64,000 nucleotides of DNA from Tumebacillus avium. Its GTDB lineage: Bacteria; Bacillota; Bacilli; Tumebacillales; Tumebacillaceae. The notes below the pieces were generated by a model. That model searched no databases. It was given only the letters and a program-made list of their open reading frames with translations, and was not told the origin of the DNA. Below, piece by piece: positions 31,884 to 41,614 of this stretch (within the stretch, counting starts at the first letter, position 1; every line of letters begins with the position of its first letter). The position numbers were made by a program, and so were the translations under genes. The stretch spans positions 3,588,001 to 3,652,000 of the forward strand of contig NZ_CP021434.1 of assembly GCF_002162355.1 (NCBI RefSeq). Direction: 5' to 3'.

Positions 31884-33245
31884 ATGGAGATGGGCCTTGC
31901 GGAGATGGGGAGGGTCATACGGCAGCGGGTGCTGCTGATCGTGCTGGTGACGCTGCTTGCGGTCGGGTTGACCGGGGCGGGCAGCTTTCTGGTGCTGGAA
32001 CCGGAGTATGAAGCGACGACGACCCTGCTGGTGCAAAGCAAACAGGCAGGGAATGTCATCGCCTACAACGATTTGCTCACCGATCAGAAGCTGGTCACCA
32101 CCTACGGGGAAATTTTTCAGAGCCGCATGATCGCCGAAGCGGTGATCGACCGTCTCAGCCTGAACAGCACCGAACAGGAACTGCTGGAAAAAATCCGCGT
32201 GACCACGTCGGGCGAATCGCTGCTGACATCGGTGACCGTCACCGATCACGATCCCAAGCAGGCGGTGGCGATCGCCAATGCGATGGCGGCGGTGTTTATG
32301 GAAAATCTCAGCCGGATTATGCAAGTTGACAACATTTCCATTCTCGATACGGCCAAATTGACCTCCGATGTGCAACAGCCGGTGCGGCCCAAACCGTTTC
32401 TGAACATGGCAGCCGCACTGGTGCTTGGCGCGATGGCCGGGGCGGGGCTGGCGTTTTTGTTGGAATTTCTGAACAATACCGTCAAAACGGAAGGCGAGAT
32501 CGAGCAACTGCTCCAGCTTCCCGCACTTGGTGCGATCACCGCCTATGACAACAAAGGGCGGGCCGGGCATCGCCTGGCGGTGCGGCAAGACCCGCGCTCG
32601 GCGGAGGCGGAAGCGTTTCGAACGCTGCGCACCAACATTCAATACGATGAGGCGGGCCAGCACGTCAAAGTGCTGATGGTCACGTCGACCGCCGCAGGAG
32701 AAGGCAAAACGACGGTGATCGCCAACCTCGCCGTCACCATGGCCCAAGCCGGCAAAAAGGTTCTGCTGATCGACGGCGACCTGCGCAAGCCAACGCTGCA
32801 TCACGTCTTCCATCTGGGCGGGCAGAAAGGGCTGACCGAAGTGCTTTGCGAAGAGACGCCGCTGGAAGACGTGATTGTGCCAAGCGCAGCCGGCCCGGAT
32901 GTGATCACCGCCGGCGCGATCCCGTCCAATCCGTCCGAACTGCTCGGGTCGCCGAAACTGCGGGCGGCATTGGCCGACGTGCGCACACGCTATGATCTTG
33001 TGCTGATCGACTCGCCGCCCCTCTTGCCGGTCACAGACGGACAGGTGCTCTCCACGCTCTGCGACGGCGTGCTGCTCGTCGTGCGCAGCGGGGCGGTCAC
33101 ACGCGACCATCTGCAGCAGGCCAAGGCGCTGCTGGACCGCGTCGGCGCGCAGGTGATCGGAGCGGTGCTCAATGGAAAGAAGCGGAAGGGGAAAGAGCAG
33201 ACCTACTCCTACTACGCCTCTCCCGCAGGTGACCGCGATGATTGA
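31884..33245 (+). CDS. Wzc-type chain-length regulator fused to BY-kinase
   Basis: A 453-residue capsule/exopolysaccharide co-polymerase and tyrosine autokinase. The N-terminal Wzz domain lies between two membrane helices (about 12-32 and 170-190). The C-terminal BY-kinase has Walker A TAAGEGKTTVIAN, Walker A' VLLIDGDLRKP and LVLIDSPP, then a Tyr-rich tail (TYSYY). In most Firmicutes these are two proteins (CpsC and CpsD); here they are one. AAAAGGAG is upstream; the GTG at 31875 is an alternative start. First gene of the operon. Confidence 0.88.
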   Translation: MEMGLAEMGRVIRQRVLLIVLVTLLAVGLTGAGSFLVLEPEYEATTTLLVQSKQAGNVIAYNDLLTDQKLVTTYGEIFQSRMIAEAVIDRLSLNSTEQELLEKIRVTTSGESLLTSVTVTDHDPKQAVAIANAMAAVFMENLSRIMQVDNISILDTAKLTSDVQQPVRPKPFLNMAAALVLGAMAGAGLAFLLEFLNNTVKTEGEIEQLLQLPALGAITAYDNKGRAGHRLAVRQDPRSAEAEAFRTLRTNIQYDEAGQHVKVLMVTSTAAGEGKTTVIANLAVTMAQAGKKVLLIDGDLRKPTLHHVFHLGGQKGLTEVLCEETPLEDVIVPSAAGPDVITAGAIPSNPSELLGSPKLRAALADVRTRYDLVLIDSPPLLPVTDGQVLSTLCDGVLLVVRSGAVTRDHLQQAKALLDRVGAQVIGAVLNGKKRKGKEQTYSYYASPAGDRDD

Positions 33246-33975
33246 TCTGCATTGCCACATCCTGCCGGGGCTGGACGACGGGGCGCGCGATGATGAAATG
33301 GCGCTTGGGATGGCATGGGCGGCCGTTCATGAAGGGATCACCGACATCGTGGCGACCCCGCATACGGAAGACGGAGTGTACCGCAATTCGGCAAAAAAGG
33401 TGCGGGCAGCTGTCGAACGGCTGCAGCAGCTGTTCCTGGAAAAGCAGGTGCCGTTGCGCCTCCATCCCGGCTCCGAAGTGCATGTGCACCCGGAGCTGCT
33501 CGACCACTTGCAAAGCGGGCAGGTGATGACGATCGGCGACGCCGGACGGTACCTGTTGCTGGAACTGCCGATGACCAATCCGCCGCGGGTGATGGAGCGG
33601 ATCTTTGCCGACTTGGCTGGTCTTGGCATCACGCCGGTACTGGCGCATCCCGAGCGCAACGAGGTGCTGCAGGAGCATCCGGAGCGGCTGGCGGCGTGGA
33701 TCGCCGAATACGGTGTACTCGCCCAGTTGACGGCGGGCAGCGTGACGGGACAGATGGGGAAGAAATTGCAGAGCACCGCCCTGTCCTTCTACCAAAACCG
33801 TCTCGCCCACATCGTCGCCAGCGACGCGCATGATCTGAAACGCAGACGCCCCGAGCTGCGCGCCGCCTATCTCAAACTGGCCTCCCTCGATCTGGAAGAG
33901 GCCGCGCGGTATCGGGAGCAGGCGGAGTTGATTTTGTTTGGGGTATCCGATGTATGGCGGCAGCTCCAATGCTGA
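33238..33975 (+). CDS. CpsB/CapC-type tyrosine-protein phosphatase
   Basis: A 245-residue PHP-fold manganese-dependent phosphatase that removes phosphate from the BY-kinase tail. The metal-binding motifs are MIDLHCHILPGLDDGA at the start, ATPHTEDGVY near residue 40, PVLAHPERN near 137 and VASDAHDL near 195. It overlaps the kinase gene by 8 bases and so is probably coupled. The ATG is preceded by AGGTGACC. Confidence 0.93.
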   Translation: MIDLHCHILPGLDDGARDDEMALGMAWAAVHEGITDIVATPHTEDGVYRNSAKKVRAAVERLQQLFLEKQVPLRLHPGSEVHVHPELLDHLQSGQVMTIGDAGRYLLLELPMTNPPRVMERIFADLAGLGITPVLAHPERNEVLQEHPERLAAWIAEYGVLAQLTAGSVTGQMGKKLQSTALSFYQNRLAHIVASDAHDLKRRRPELRAAYLKLASLDLEEAARYREQAELILFGVSDVWRQLQC

Positions 33976-35372
33976 TGCGTCACAGCCTGGCTTACCTCGT
34001 CGCGCGCGGCGTGCCGGGGCTGCTCAATTTTCTCGCCGTCGCCTGGCTGACCCGGTTGCTCACCCAAAGCGAATACGGCCACTACGCCAGTGTGATTGCA
34101 GGAGCCGCCTTGCTCAATGCGCTGCTGTTTCAGTGGCTCGGGCTTGGCGTGATCCGCTTTTGGCCCGGCGTGCAGGCGGAGCGGCGCGAAGGATTTCTGG
34201 CGACGCTCTGTGCCGGGTATCTCGGACTGGTGCTGGTGACGGGCCTTGCAGGCGGCGTCTTGATGTGGCGGCTCGCCGATCCTTTTTGGCAAGGGATGGT
34301 CGGTTGTGGTGTCCTGCTCGTCTGGGGGCAGGCGTGGTTTGAACTGCACTTGGAGCTCTTGCGGTCGGAGCTGCGTCCGAGGCGCTATGGTCTGGTCATG
34401 CTGGCGAAGGCGCTGCTGTCGGTTGGCATCGGCGTTGGGCTTGCCTATCTGGGCTACGGCATCTGGGGCGTGCTGGCCGGTGTACTGGCCGGCATGGTGG
34501 CACCCGTTGCGTGGCAGAGCGTCAAGGTCTTCCAAAGTGTGCGCTGGCGGCTCATCGACAAACAACTTTTCAAACAGCTTTTGCGATACGGACTGCCGCT
34601 GACTGCTGCGTTCTCGATGGAGCTGATCGTGAGCAGTTCCAACCGCCTGCTGCTCGGTGCGGGGCAAGCCGGGATGTATGCGGTTGGCTACGACTTGGCA
34701 AAGCAGACGGTCGGGCTGCTGATGTACACGATTGGTCTGGCCGCGTCACCGCTCTTGGTGCGGTCATTTGAACAGTCCGGCGTCGAAGCGGCCGGGCGGG
34801 AGATGGAAAAAGTGCTCCTGCTCCTGCTTGGCATCGGTCTCCCGGCCACCGTCGGGCTCAGCCTGCTCGCGCCCAATCTGGCCGAGACGCTGCTCGGCGC
34901 TCCTTTTCACGGCGCTGCTCTGCTGATGCCGTGGGCGGCGGTGGCTGCGCTTTTGTTCAGCGTGAAGGAATATTGCCTCAACCGCGCGTTTCAACTGCAG
35001 CAAAAAACCTTGCGCCTGATCGTGCCCACCGTGCTGGCCGCGCTGCTCAATCTGCCGCTCGCTGCATGGCTGGCAGGCATTTACGGCGCACTGGGAGCGG
35101 TCTATGCCACCTGCATCGTGTATGGTGCGGCGCTCGTGGTGACATGGGTGCTGGCGAAACGAATTCTTCCGCTGCGGGTGCCGGTGAAAGAGACGGCAAA
35201 AGTCGCCTTGTCCACGCTGGTGATGGCAGGAGCGCTCTTCCCGCTGCACACTTTGCGCGGCGCGGCGGCGCTGCTCTTGCAAGTGCTGACCGGCGGGGCG
35301 GTGTACGCCGGAATGCTGTGGGCGACGGGGCTATTGAAAGTTCATTTTTGGCGGAGGAGGCAGGGAATATGA
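33954..35372 (+). CDS. Wzx-type oligosaccharide flippase
   Basis: A 472-residue membrane protein of the MATE/MOP (polysaccharide biosynthesis) superfamily with about 12-14 helices. The N-terminus (SLAYLVARGVPGLLNFLAVAWLTRLL) is typical of the family. It flips lipid-linked repeat units across the membrane. Starts at 33954, 33969 or 33975 are possible; all overlap the phosphatase gene. Confidence 0.85.
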   Translation: MAAAPMLMRHSLAYLVARGVPGLLNFLAVAWLTRLLTQSEYGHYASVIAGAALLNALLFQWLGLGVIRFWPGVQAERREGFLATLCAGYLGLVLVTGLAGGVLMWRLADPFWQGMVGCGVLLVWGQAWFELHLELLRSELRPRRYGLVMLAKALLSVGIGVGLAYLGYGIWGVLAGVLAGMVAPVAWQSVKVFQSVRWRLIDKQLFKQLLRYGLPLTAAFSMELIVSSSNRLLLGAGQAGMYAVGYDLAKQTVGLLMYTIGLAASPLLVRSFEQSGVEAAGREMEKVLLLLLGIGLPATVGLSLLAPNLAETLLGAPFHGAALLMPWAAVAALLFSVKEYCLNRAFQLQQKTLRLIVPTVLAALLNLPLAAWLAGIYGALGAVYATCIVYGAALVVTWVLAKRILPLRVPVKETAKVALSTLVMAGALFPLHTLRGAAALLLQVLTGGAVYAGMLWATGLLKVHFWRRRQGI

Positions 35373-36274
35373 AAGTGTCTGTGCTGATCGGGACGCGCGA
35401 CCGGTTCGCGACGCTGATGCGCTGTCTGGAGACGGCGCTGGAGCAGGATTACCCCGACATGGAGATCTTGCTGCTCGATGATCATTCCAAGGAAAACCTG
35501 GCTGAAAAAATCTACCAATACGTCAGCGACGACCGCCTGCGCCTGTTCCGTTCCCCTCGTCCGCTCGGCGTGGCGGCCGGGCGCAATTTTTTGATGCGGC
35601 TGGCCCGGGGCGAAGTGTTTGTGGTCATCGACGATGACGCCTATTTCGACGACTCCGGCGCCTTGACGCGGATCGTGCGCCATTTGGAGACGCATCCGTT
35701 TACCGGCATCCTGGCGCTGAAAGTGATCGATCACCAAAACGGCGAGCAGGACCTGCTCGTGCCGTTCAGCCGCCGCTGGCGCAAGAAGCAGCCCGCATTG
35801 CCAGAGGAGACGCAGACCTGCTCCTACTACCTCGGCGGCTTTCACGCCATCCGCAAAAAAGTGATCGACATCTGCGGGCCGTATTACGAAGGGCTGGTCT
35901 TTGGCGAAGAGGAGCTCGACCTGTCGTATCGGGCGGTCGGGGCCGGGTTTGAGATTCAGTACCTGCCCGATGTGGCCGCCCACCACCATCCGGAGCCGTC
36001 GGTGGTCGGCAGGCGGCGCGGGGCGGAGCTGCATCATCATGTGCGCAATCGCTTTTTCCTCGCTTACAAATACTTGCCCGCTTTTTGCGTGCCAGTCTAC
36101 CTGCTGGTCTGGCTGATGATCTACGCCTTGCAGGCCGGGAAAAAGCTGGCTTGGGGCGCGTACCTCACCGGGCTGTGGGCCGGGCTGCGGGAATTGCGCA
36201 AAACGAAACGCACGCCGCTGAACCGGGCTGCCCTGACCTACTTGAAACTCCATTACGGGAGAGTCTGGTATTGA
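35369..36274 (+). CDS. Family 2 glycosyltransferase
   Basis: A 301-residue GT2 (GT-A fold) enzyme. It starts VSVLIGTRDRFATLMRCL, has the sugar-nucleotide motif VVIDDDAYFD near residue 88, and GEEELDLSYRAVGAG near 185 (ED-like catalytic base). C-terminal hydrophobic stretch CVPVYLLVWLMIYAL may anchor it to the membrane. It overlaps the flippase gene by 4 bases (ATGA) after GGAGGAGGCAGGG. Sugar specificity unknown. Confidence 0.9.
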   Translation: MKVSVLIGTRDRFATLMRCLETALEQDYPDMEILLLDDHSKENLAEKIYQYVSDDRLRLFRSPRPLGVAAGRNFLMRLARGEVFVVIDDDAYFDDSGALTRIVRHLETHPFTGILALKVIDHQNGEQDLLVPFSRRWRKKQPALPEETQTCSYYLGGFHAIRKKVIDICGPYYEGLVFGEEELDLSYRAVGAGFEIQYLPDVAAHHHPEPSVVGRRRGAELHHHVRNRFFLAYKYLPAFCVPVYLLVWLMIYALQAGKKLAWGAYLTGLWAGLRELRKTKRTPLNRAALTYLKLHYGRVWY

Positions 36275-37515
36275 CGCCGGGGCGGATCGCGCTGCTCTCC
36301 TTCCTATTGATCTGGCTGGCTCTGCACCTCTCCGGGGTGCATGCCTTGTTCTGGGAAGGGAGTTTTTCGATCGCGCCGTGGGATGTGCTGACCTTGCCGG
36401 TGTTTGCCCTGTGGCTGTTCTACGCGGCGCGGGGGCGGGTGAAGGTGTCGCGTGATCTGATAATCGGGCTGTTCCTGATGCTGCTCTTTTGCACATGGAT
36501 CGGCATCGAAGCGTTTCGTTCGCCGCAGCCGATGCGCGGGCTGAGCATGTATGGGATCATGCTCCGCAACGTCGTGCTGTTCCTCGTCGTCGGCACGCTG
36601 CTCGGCGAGGTGAAGTCGCTCCGCAAGTTAAACCGCACGCTGTTTCTCGCCGGAGCAGGCATCGCGGTCGCCGCGCTGGTCCTCTTTTTCCAAGCGGCAG
36701 GCAACATGCAGAGAATCGCCTTCCATCCGTCGCTCTGGCGGCCAGGGATCGGCTATGTGCTGGATCAGGGCGGGGTGATGCGGCTGGTCGGCTTCGCGGA
36801 AGACCCCAATTTTTATTCGATCTACATGGCTTTACCGCTCTTGATCGGCTTTTCGCTGCTGTCGCGCAAAAGGTGGCTGGGCATCGGCGTGATCGGCCTG
36901 TCGCTCGTGCTGGCCAACTCGCGGACGTTTTATCTCGTCTTCGCGATGAGCAGCCTGCTCCTGCTGGCGGCAGCAATCCTGTTTCGCCAAGGGAAGGCCG
37001 TATCCGGCTACCTCAAGTCGATCGGCGGAAGCGTGCTGGCCATCGGGATCGCCGCCTGGATCTGGTCGCTCTGGCAAGGGGATCTGCTGCAAATGATCCT
37101 CAAGCGCTTCGACCTGCTGGAAAAATCGGGCCGGTTCGAGCTGTGGGACCGCTTGCTGGCGAACGGCACCGGCGACTTTTGGCTGGGCAAAGGGCTGCGC
37201 GGCTCGGAGCAGTTGCTCGGCGGGATGTATTCACACAACTCCTACCTCGATCTGCTGGTCGAGACCGGTTTCGTCGGGCTTGTGCTCTGGGGGCTGTTCG
37301 CGCTGTTCGTCTCCTTGAAAGCTTTGCAAAAACTGGCTTTGGCAGACCGCGTGCCATGGGTGCAGATGTGGTTCTTGCTCCTGCCGATGATGTTTGCGTT
37401 TTCGTTTCTATACAATCCATTTTTCTGGCTGTTGGCGGCGGTGCTGACCGCCGATGCGGGAGGTGAAAGAGATGAACGTGCCGTTCGTAACGGTGATCAT
37501 GCCGGTGCGCAATGA
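36271..37515 (+). CDS. O-antigen ligase / Wzy-like polymerase
   Basis: A 414-residue polytopic protein with 10-12 membrane helices and the large extracytoplasmic loop of the O-antigen ligase/polymerase (Wzy_C) family; GFAEDPNFYSIYMALPLLIG and the later SHNSYLDLLVETGFVGL are characteristic. It probably polymerises or transfers the repeat units. The TTG at 36271 overlaps the previous stop (TTGA) and has GGGAGAG upstream. Its end overlaps the next gene by 44 bases. Confidence 0.85.
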   Translation: MTPGRIALLSFLLIWLALHLSGVHALFWEGSFSIAPWDVLTLPVFALWLFYAARGRVKVSRDLIIGLFLMLLFCTWIGIEAFRSPQPMRGLSMYGIMLRNVVLFLVVGTLLGEVKSLRKLNRTLFLAGAGIAVAALVLFFQAAGNMQRIAFHPSLWRPGIGYVLDQGGVMRLVGFAEDPNFYSIYMALPLLIGFSLLSRKRWLGIGVIGLSLVLANSRTFYLVFAMSSLLLLAAAILFRQGKAVSGYLKSIGGSVLAIGIAAWIWSLWQGDLLQMILKRFDLLEKSGRFELWDRLLANGTGDFWLGKGLRGSEQLLGGMYSHNSYLDLLVETGFVGLVLWGLFALFVSLKALQKLALADRVPWVQMWFLLLPMMFAFSFLYNPFFWLLAAVLTADAGGERDERAVRNGDHAGAQ

Positions 37516-38482
37516 AGAGCCGTATTTGGCAGGCTGTCTGGACTCCCTGTTCGCGACCGACTATCCGATCGAACGGCTGGAAATGCTGGTGATCGACGGA
37601 AACAGCACGGACCGCACGCGGGAGATCGCAGCCGACTATCAGCAGCGCTATCCTTGCCTGCGCCTGCTCGACAACCCGCAGCAACTGCAAGTCGCGGCGC
37701 TGAACATCGGGATACAGCAAGCCCGGGGTGAGATCATCATGCGGATGGACGCACATACCGAATATCCTTCCGACTACATTCGCCTCTGCGTCACGCTCCT
37801 GCTCGCTTCGCGGGCGGACAATGTCGGCGGCGTGCTGGAAGCGGCGGGGCGCACGTATTTTGGCAAAGCGGCGGCGTTGGCGGTGACCTCTCCGTTTGGG
37901 GCGGGGGATGCCAAATACCGCACGGCGACCCGGGAGGCGTGGGTGGACACGATTTTTCCCGGCGTGTGGCGCAAAGAGAAACTGCTGGCGCTTGGCGGGT
38001 TCAGCGAGGCGTGGGAAGTCAATGAAGACTATGAGCTGAACTGCCGCCTGCGGGCGGAGGGCGGGAAACTGCTGCTCTCGCCTGTGATCTCCTGCCGCTA
38101 TTATGTGCGCGAGGAGATCGGGGCACTGGCCCGGCAGTATTTTCGCTACGGGCATTGGAAAGTCAAAACGCTTGTCGTCCATCCCGATTCGCTGCGCTGG
38201 CGGCAATTGGCCGCGCCGCTGCTGGTGCTGGGGCTGGCCGTTTCGGCGCTGATCGCCTGGTGGTGGCCGGTGTTGGGGATGTTGCTGCCCGCCCTGTATC
38301 TGCTCGCCAACCTGGTCGCCTCCGCGCCAAAAGGGTGGCGGTATCTGCCGGTGCTGCCTCTGGTATTTTTGACAATTCATCTGGGCTGGGGGATCGGGTT
38401 TCTCAGCGGGATCTGCAAATGGGGAATGCCCCGCTTGACGATTCGGAGCCTGCGCAACGCGGTCAAAGAGGTAAGGAGTTGA
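37472..38482 (+). CDS. Membrane-associated family 2 glycosyltransferase (ExoA-like)
   Basis: A 336-residue GT2 enzyme of the succinoglycan ExoA-like kind. It has VTVIMPVRNEEPYLAGCLDSL, IDGNSTDRTREI, the IIMRMDAHTEYP motif near residue 90, and EVNEDYELNCRLR near 185. The C-terminal third is hydrophobic with about three membrane helices. GGGAGGTGAAAGAG precedes the ATG; the gene begins inside the ligase gene. Confidence 0.9.
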   Translation: MNVPFVTVIMPVRNEEPYLAGCLDSLFATDYPIERLEMLVIDGNSTDRTREIAADYQQRYPCLRLLDNPQQLQVAALNIGIQQARGEIIMRMDAHTEYPSDYIRLCVTLLLASRADNVGGVLEAAGRTYFGKAAALAVTSPFGAGDAKYRTATREAWVDTIFPGVWRKEKLLALGGFSEAWEVNEDYELNCRLRAEGGKLLLSPVISCRYYVREEIGALARQYFRYGHWKVKTLVVHPDSLRWRQLAAPLLVLGLAVSALIAWWWPVLGMLLPALYLLANLVASAPKGWRYLPVLPLVFLTIHLGWGIGFLSGICKWGMPRLTIRSLRNAVKEVRS

Positions 38483-38489
38483 GGGGAGC

Positions 38490-39830
38490 ATGGGCAAAAC
38501 CATTCGGCTGGCAGGCCTCGTCCTGTTTTTCTTCGACCTGCTGATCGTGAACGGCGGGCTGCTGGCGGCGTTTTGGCGGCATGATGCTTTTTCGTGGGAT
38601 GCGTATTGGGGGATGCTGCCCGGATTGTCGGCAACCGCTTTGGTGATTTTTGTGATGTTTGATCTCTATGCGGTCCAGAAGCGCAGGGGACTGGATCTGC
38701 TCCTCTATTCGGCGGTGCTGGCCGTGGGGCTGCTGACGTTGTGCACGGCACTGTTCAGTTCACTGCCGGGGGCGGTGGCGGCGGTGGCGGGGCTGTTGCA
38801 GGGGACGTTGCTGTTCTTGTGGCGCCTGGGCATCTGGCAGATCGAGCGGCGCGTTTATGGCGGGCGCAAAGTGCTGGTCGTGGCGGATGATCCGGTCGCC
38901 GGGCTCTTGATCGAAGAACGGCTGCACCTGCACATGCGGGGCTGGTTTACGGTGGCAGAGGTGCTGACCGCCGAGGAGCAGGAAAAGCTGGCCCGGCTGC
39001 TGCCGACGGTTGACGCGGTGGTGCTGGGCGGGGCGAGCGGTGTGCAAAAGCAGCTCGTCTCGCTGTGCGCCCGCCATGGCAAAGAAGCGCTGGTCGTGCC
39101 GGAGCTGTTCGATCTGCTGCTGTTTGGAGCGGAGCCGCAGCAGATCGGCGACCTGCTGGTGCTGTCGATCACGCCGCCCAAACTCAAGCTGAGCCAGGAG
39201 ATCGTCAAGCGCGGGCTGGACATTTTGGTGTCGGGCTTGCTGTTGATACTGCTCAGCCCGGTTTTGCTGGCTTTGTGTCTGGTGATTCCGCTGACCTCGG
39301 CCGGCCCGGCGGTGTTTCGCCAAGAGCGGCTCGGCAAAGGCGGCAGACCGTTTGCCTTGTACAAATTCCGCTCGATGGTCTGCGATGCGGAAAAAGCGAC
39401 AGGACCTGTGCTGGCCGTTCTGGATGACCCGCGCGTCACGCGGCTTGGACGGCTCTTGCGGGCGACGCGGCTTGATGAAGCGCCACAGCTGATCAACGTG
39501 ATCCGCGGCGAGATGAGCCTTGTCGGGCCGCGGCCGGAGCGGGCGTATTTCAGCGACCAGTTCAAAGAGACGGTGCCTGGCTACCTGCAGCGGCTCTGCG
39601 TGCGCCCCGGCTTGACGGGACTTGCGCAGGTGCGGGCCGGCTATGCATCTGCGGCGGTCGACAAGCTCCGCTTCGACCTGATGTACGTGCAGAACTACTC
39701 GCTGGTGCTCGACCTGAAGATCCTCTTCCAAACCCTCCGCGTCGTTCTGCTCCGCCAGCAAGCGGCCGGCTTGAACGGGCAGGCGCCGGCGACGGAGGCA
39801 CGGGAGCCTGGGATGAAGGAGATGGTGTAA
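38490..39830 (+). CDS. Initiating polyprenyl sugar-phosphate transferase (WbaP/CpsE type)
   Basis: A 446-residue enzyme that starts repeat-unit synthesis by moving a sugar-1-phosphate to undecaprenyl phosphate. The N-terminal half has about four helices and a Rossmann-like domain (KVLVVADDPVAGLLIEERL). The C-terminal bacterial sugar transferase domain (about 230-430) has RQERLGKGGRPFALYKFRSM, RLDEAPQLINVIRGEMSLVG and VRPGLTGLAQV. UppP at 14.0 kb would recycle its carrier. ATG follows GAGGGGAGC. Confidence 0.93.
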   Translation: MGKTIRLAGLVLFFFDLLIVNGGLLAAFWRHDAFSWDAYWGMLPGLSATALVIFVMFDLYAVQKRRGLDLLLYSAVLAVGLLTLCTALFSSLPGAVAAVAGLLQGTLLFLWRLGIWQIERRVYGGRKVLVVADDPVAGLLIEERLHLHMRGWFTVAEVLTAEEQEKLARLLPTVDAVVLGGASGVQKQLVSLCARHGKEALVVPELFDLLLFGAEPQQIGDLLVLSITPPKLKLSQEIVKRGLDILVSGLLLILLSPVLLALCLVIPLTSAGPAVFRQERLGKGGRPFALYKFRSMVCDAEKATGPVLAVLDDPRVTRLGRLLRATRLDEAPQLINVIRGEMSLVGPRPERAYFSDQFKETVPGYLQRLCVRPGLTGLAQVRAGYASAAVDKLRFDLMYVQNYSLVLDLKILFQTLRVVLLRQQAAGLNGQAPATEAREPGMKEMV

Positions 39831-39833
39831 CTT

Positions 39834-40781
39834 TTGAAACGGTGGGGAAAAGTCTGCCTGAGCGTTCTGGCGGGGCTGCTGCTGGTCGCAGGCGGGGGTG
39901 CGGCGTATCTGTACCGCGAGCTGGAGCCAGAGCGGCATTTTGAAGGGGTGCGGCATCCTGTGATCGCGCCGCTGCCTGAGTCGGAGGAGGAAGCGCGGCC
40001 GGAACCGGCGTCAGAACAGCAGGCGGAGGCGTTTAACGTCCTGATCCTCGGCATCGACGCGCGCGGAAACGAAGATGCGCGCACCGATGTGATCATGGCG
40101 GCGCATGTCGATCCGATCGCGAAAAAAGTCAACCTGATCTCCGTCCCCCGCGACACGCGGATTGAGATTCCCGGCATCGGCTACACGAAGATCAACCATG
40201 CCCATTTCCTCGGCAGCCTGCAGGCGGGCGATGACGCGGGGACGGAAGCGGCTTTGCATGCGGTCAGTCGTTTTTTGCAGGCGGAGATGAATTATTACAT
40301 CAAAACCGATTTTCAAGGCTTTATCGGGCTGGTCGACCGCATCGGCGGTGTGGATGTCGACTTGCCGCATCCTGTTGCTGATTTTGCGGAAGGGGCGCAT
40401 CATCTGGACGGGGCGGAGGCGCTGAAAGTGGTGCGGGAGCGGTATTCGCTGCCGGATGGCGAGACCGGACGGCAGGCGGATCAGGCGCTGGTGCTGCGGG
40501 CGATGCTGGAGAAAATGCTGGCGCCGGACGCGCTGCGCCAACTGCCGGATTTGATCGCGCAGGTCAAGGCGGAGGTGATCGAGACCAATTTTTCCGATGC
40601 TGACCTGCTGTCCCTGGCCTTGCTGTTTCAAGGGATGGAGCGCTCACAGCTGGAGTACGTGCAGATTCCGGGGGAGAGCGGAGTAGCGTACGACCCGCTG
40701 GTGCAGGCGGAGCTGTCGTATTGGCTGCCCGATGAAGCGGCGGTGCAAAGGATCTCTGCCGCGTATTTGCAGAACAAGTAG
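39834..40781 (+). CDS. LytR-CpsA-Psr (LCP) family ligase
   Basis: A 315-residue LCP protein with one N-terminal membrane helix (VLAGLLLVAGGGAAYLY) and an extracytoplasmic LCP domain: VLILGIDARG, RTDVIMAAHVDP, LISVPRDTRIEIPG, KINHAHFLG and VRERYSLPDG. It probably attaches the polysaccharide to peptidoglycan, in line with its place at the end of the operon. The TTG start lies 3 bases after the previous stop with AAGGAG about 12 bases upstream. Confidence 0.88.
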   Translation: MKRWGKVCLSVLAGLLLVAGGGAAYLYRELEPERHFEGVRHPVIAPLPESEEEARPEPASEQQAEAFNVLILGIDARGNEDARTDVIMAAHVDPIAKKVNLISVPRDTRIEIPGIGYTKINHAHFLGSLQAGDDAGTEAALHAVSRFLQAEMNYYIKTDFQGFIGLVDRIGGVDVDLPHPVADFAEGAHHLDGAEALKVVRERYSLPDGETGRQADQALVLRAMLEKMLAPDALRQLPDLIAQVKAEVIETNFSDADLLSLALLFQGMERSQLEYVQIPGESGVAYDPLVQAELSYWLPDEAAVQRISAAYLQNK

Positions 40782-40791
40782 TTGAATGAGG

Positions 40792-40820
40792 AAAAGCCAT
40801 CCTGGGCAGGATGGCTTTTT
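40792..40820. terminator. Bidirectional terminator ending the exopolysaccharide operon
   Basis: AAAAGCCATCCT, GGGC loop, AGGATGGCTTTTT: a 12-bp stem between convergent genes. Confidence 0.9.
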
Positions 40821-40834
40821 GTGTGCGATGTGGC

Positions 40835-41614
40835 TTAGAACTCGGTTTCTTCGCCGTAGCCGAGCACGACGACCTCCGTTTTGTCGAAGTCGGCGAGCAG
40901 TTCGCGGAACTCCTGGTCTTTGTGGTGGTACATGTTGGCGACGACCGGGAACATCTGCAAGGTGCCTGCGAGCACTTCCGGGCGCGGCGAGGTCTCAGCG
41001 GTCGGGAAGGTATGGCTTGGGATGACGTATTTCACGTCGAGCAGGTGTTTCACGCAGTACGCCGCTTCTCTCGGGCCCATCGTGAACTGCCCGGAGGCGG
41101 CGAGGATGGCGATGTCCGGCCGATAGAAGTCCGAGATCAGCTTCATGTCGGAAAACATCGCCGTGTCGCCGGAATGGTACACCGTGCGGTCGCCATCGAA
41201 ATCAAACACGTAACCGGCCGCCTCTCCCGCATAGATCGGCAAGCCTTCCGTCTCGCCGTAGGACGAGGTGTGGCACGCCTGCACCATCGTTGCGGTCACC
41301 CCATCGAGCTGAATCTGGCCGCCGAGGTTGAGCGGGAACACGTTGCTGACGCCTTTTTGGATCAGGATCATCGCCAGTTCGTATTGCGCGATGACCAAAA
41401 CGTCCGAGTTGGCCGCTTTCAGTTCGGCGAGGCCGCCGGTGTGGTCGACATGGCCGTGCGTCAGGAACACGGCGTCGATCGTCTGCAGAAACGCAGGCTC
41501 CGTGTATTCGAGCGGGCAGCCCGGGTTGACAGACAAAAACGGGTCGACCAGATAGTTTTTGTTTTTCTGGGTTGTAAAAAGATACATGGCATGGCCTAAT
41601 CGTTTAATTTTCAT
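40835..41614 (-). CDS. MBL-fold metal-dependent hydrolase
   Basis: A 259-residue metallo-beta-lactamase-fold hydrolase similar to UPF0173/UlaG-like enzymes. The HxHxDH box is FLTHGHVDHTGGL near residue 55; other ligands are probably in VQACHTS, YHSGDTAMF and VIPSHTFP. The substrate is unknown. GGAGG precedes the ATG at 41614; the longer version to 41656 lacks support. Confidence 0.87.
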   Translation of the reverse strand: MKIKRLGHAMYLFTTQKNKNYLVDPFLSVNPGCPLEYTEPAFLQTIDAVFLTHGHVDHTGGLAELKAANSDVLVIAQYELAMILIQKGVSNVFPLNLGGQIQLDGVTATMVQACHTSSYGETEGLPIYAGEAAGYVFDFDGDRTVYHSGDTAMFSDMKLISDFYRPDIAILAASGQFTMGPREAAYCVKHLLDVKYVIPSHTFPTAETSPRPEVLAGTLQMFPVVANMYHHKDQEFRELLADFDKTEVVVLGYGEETEF

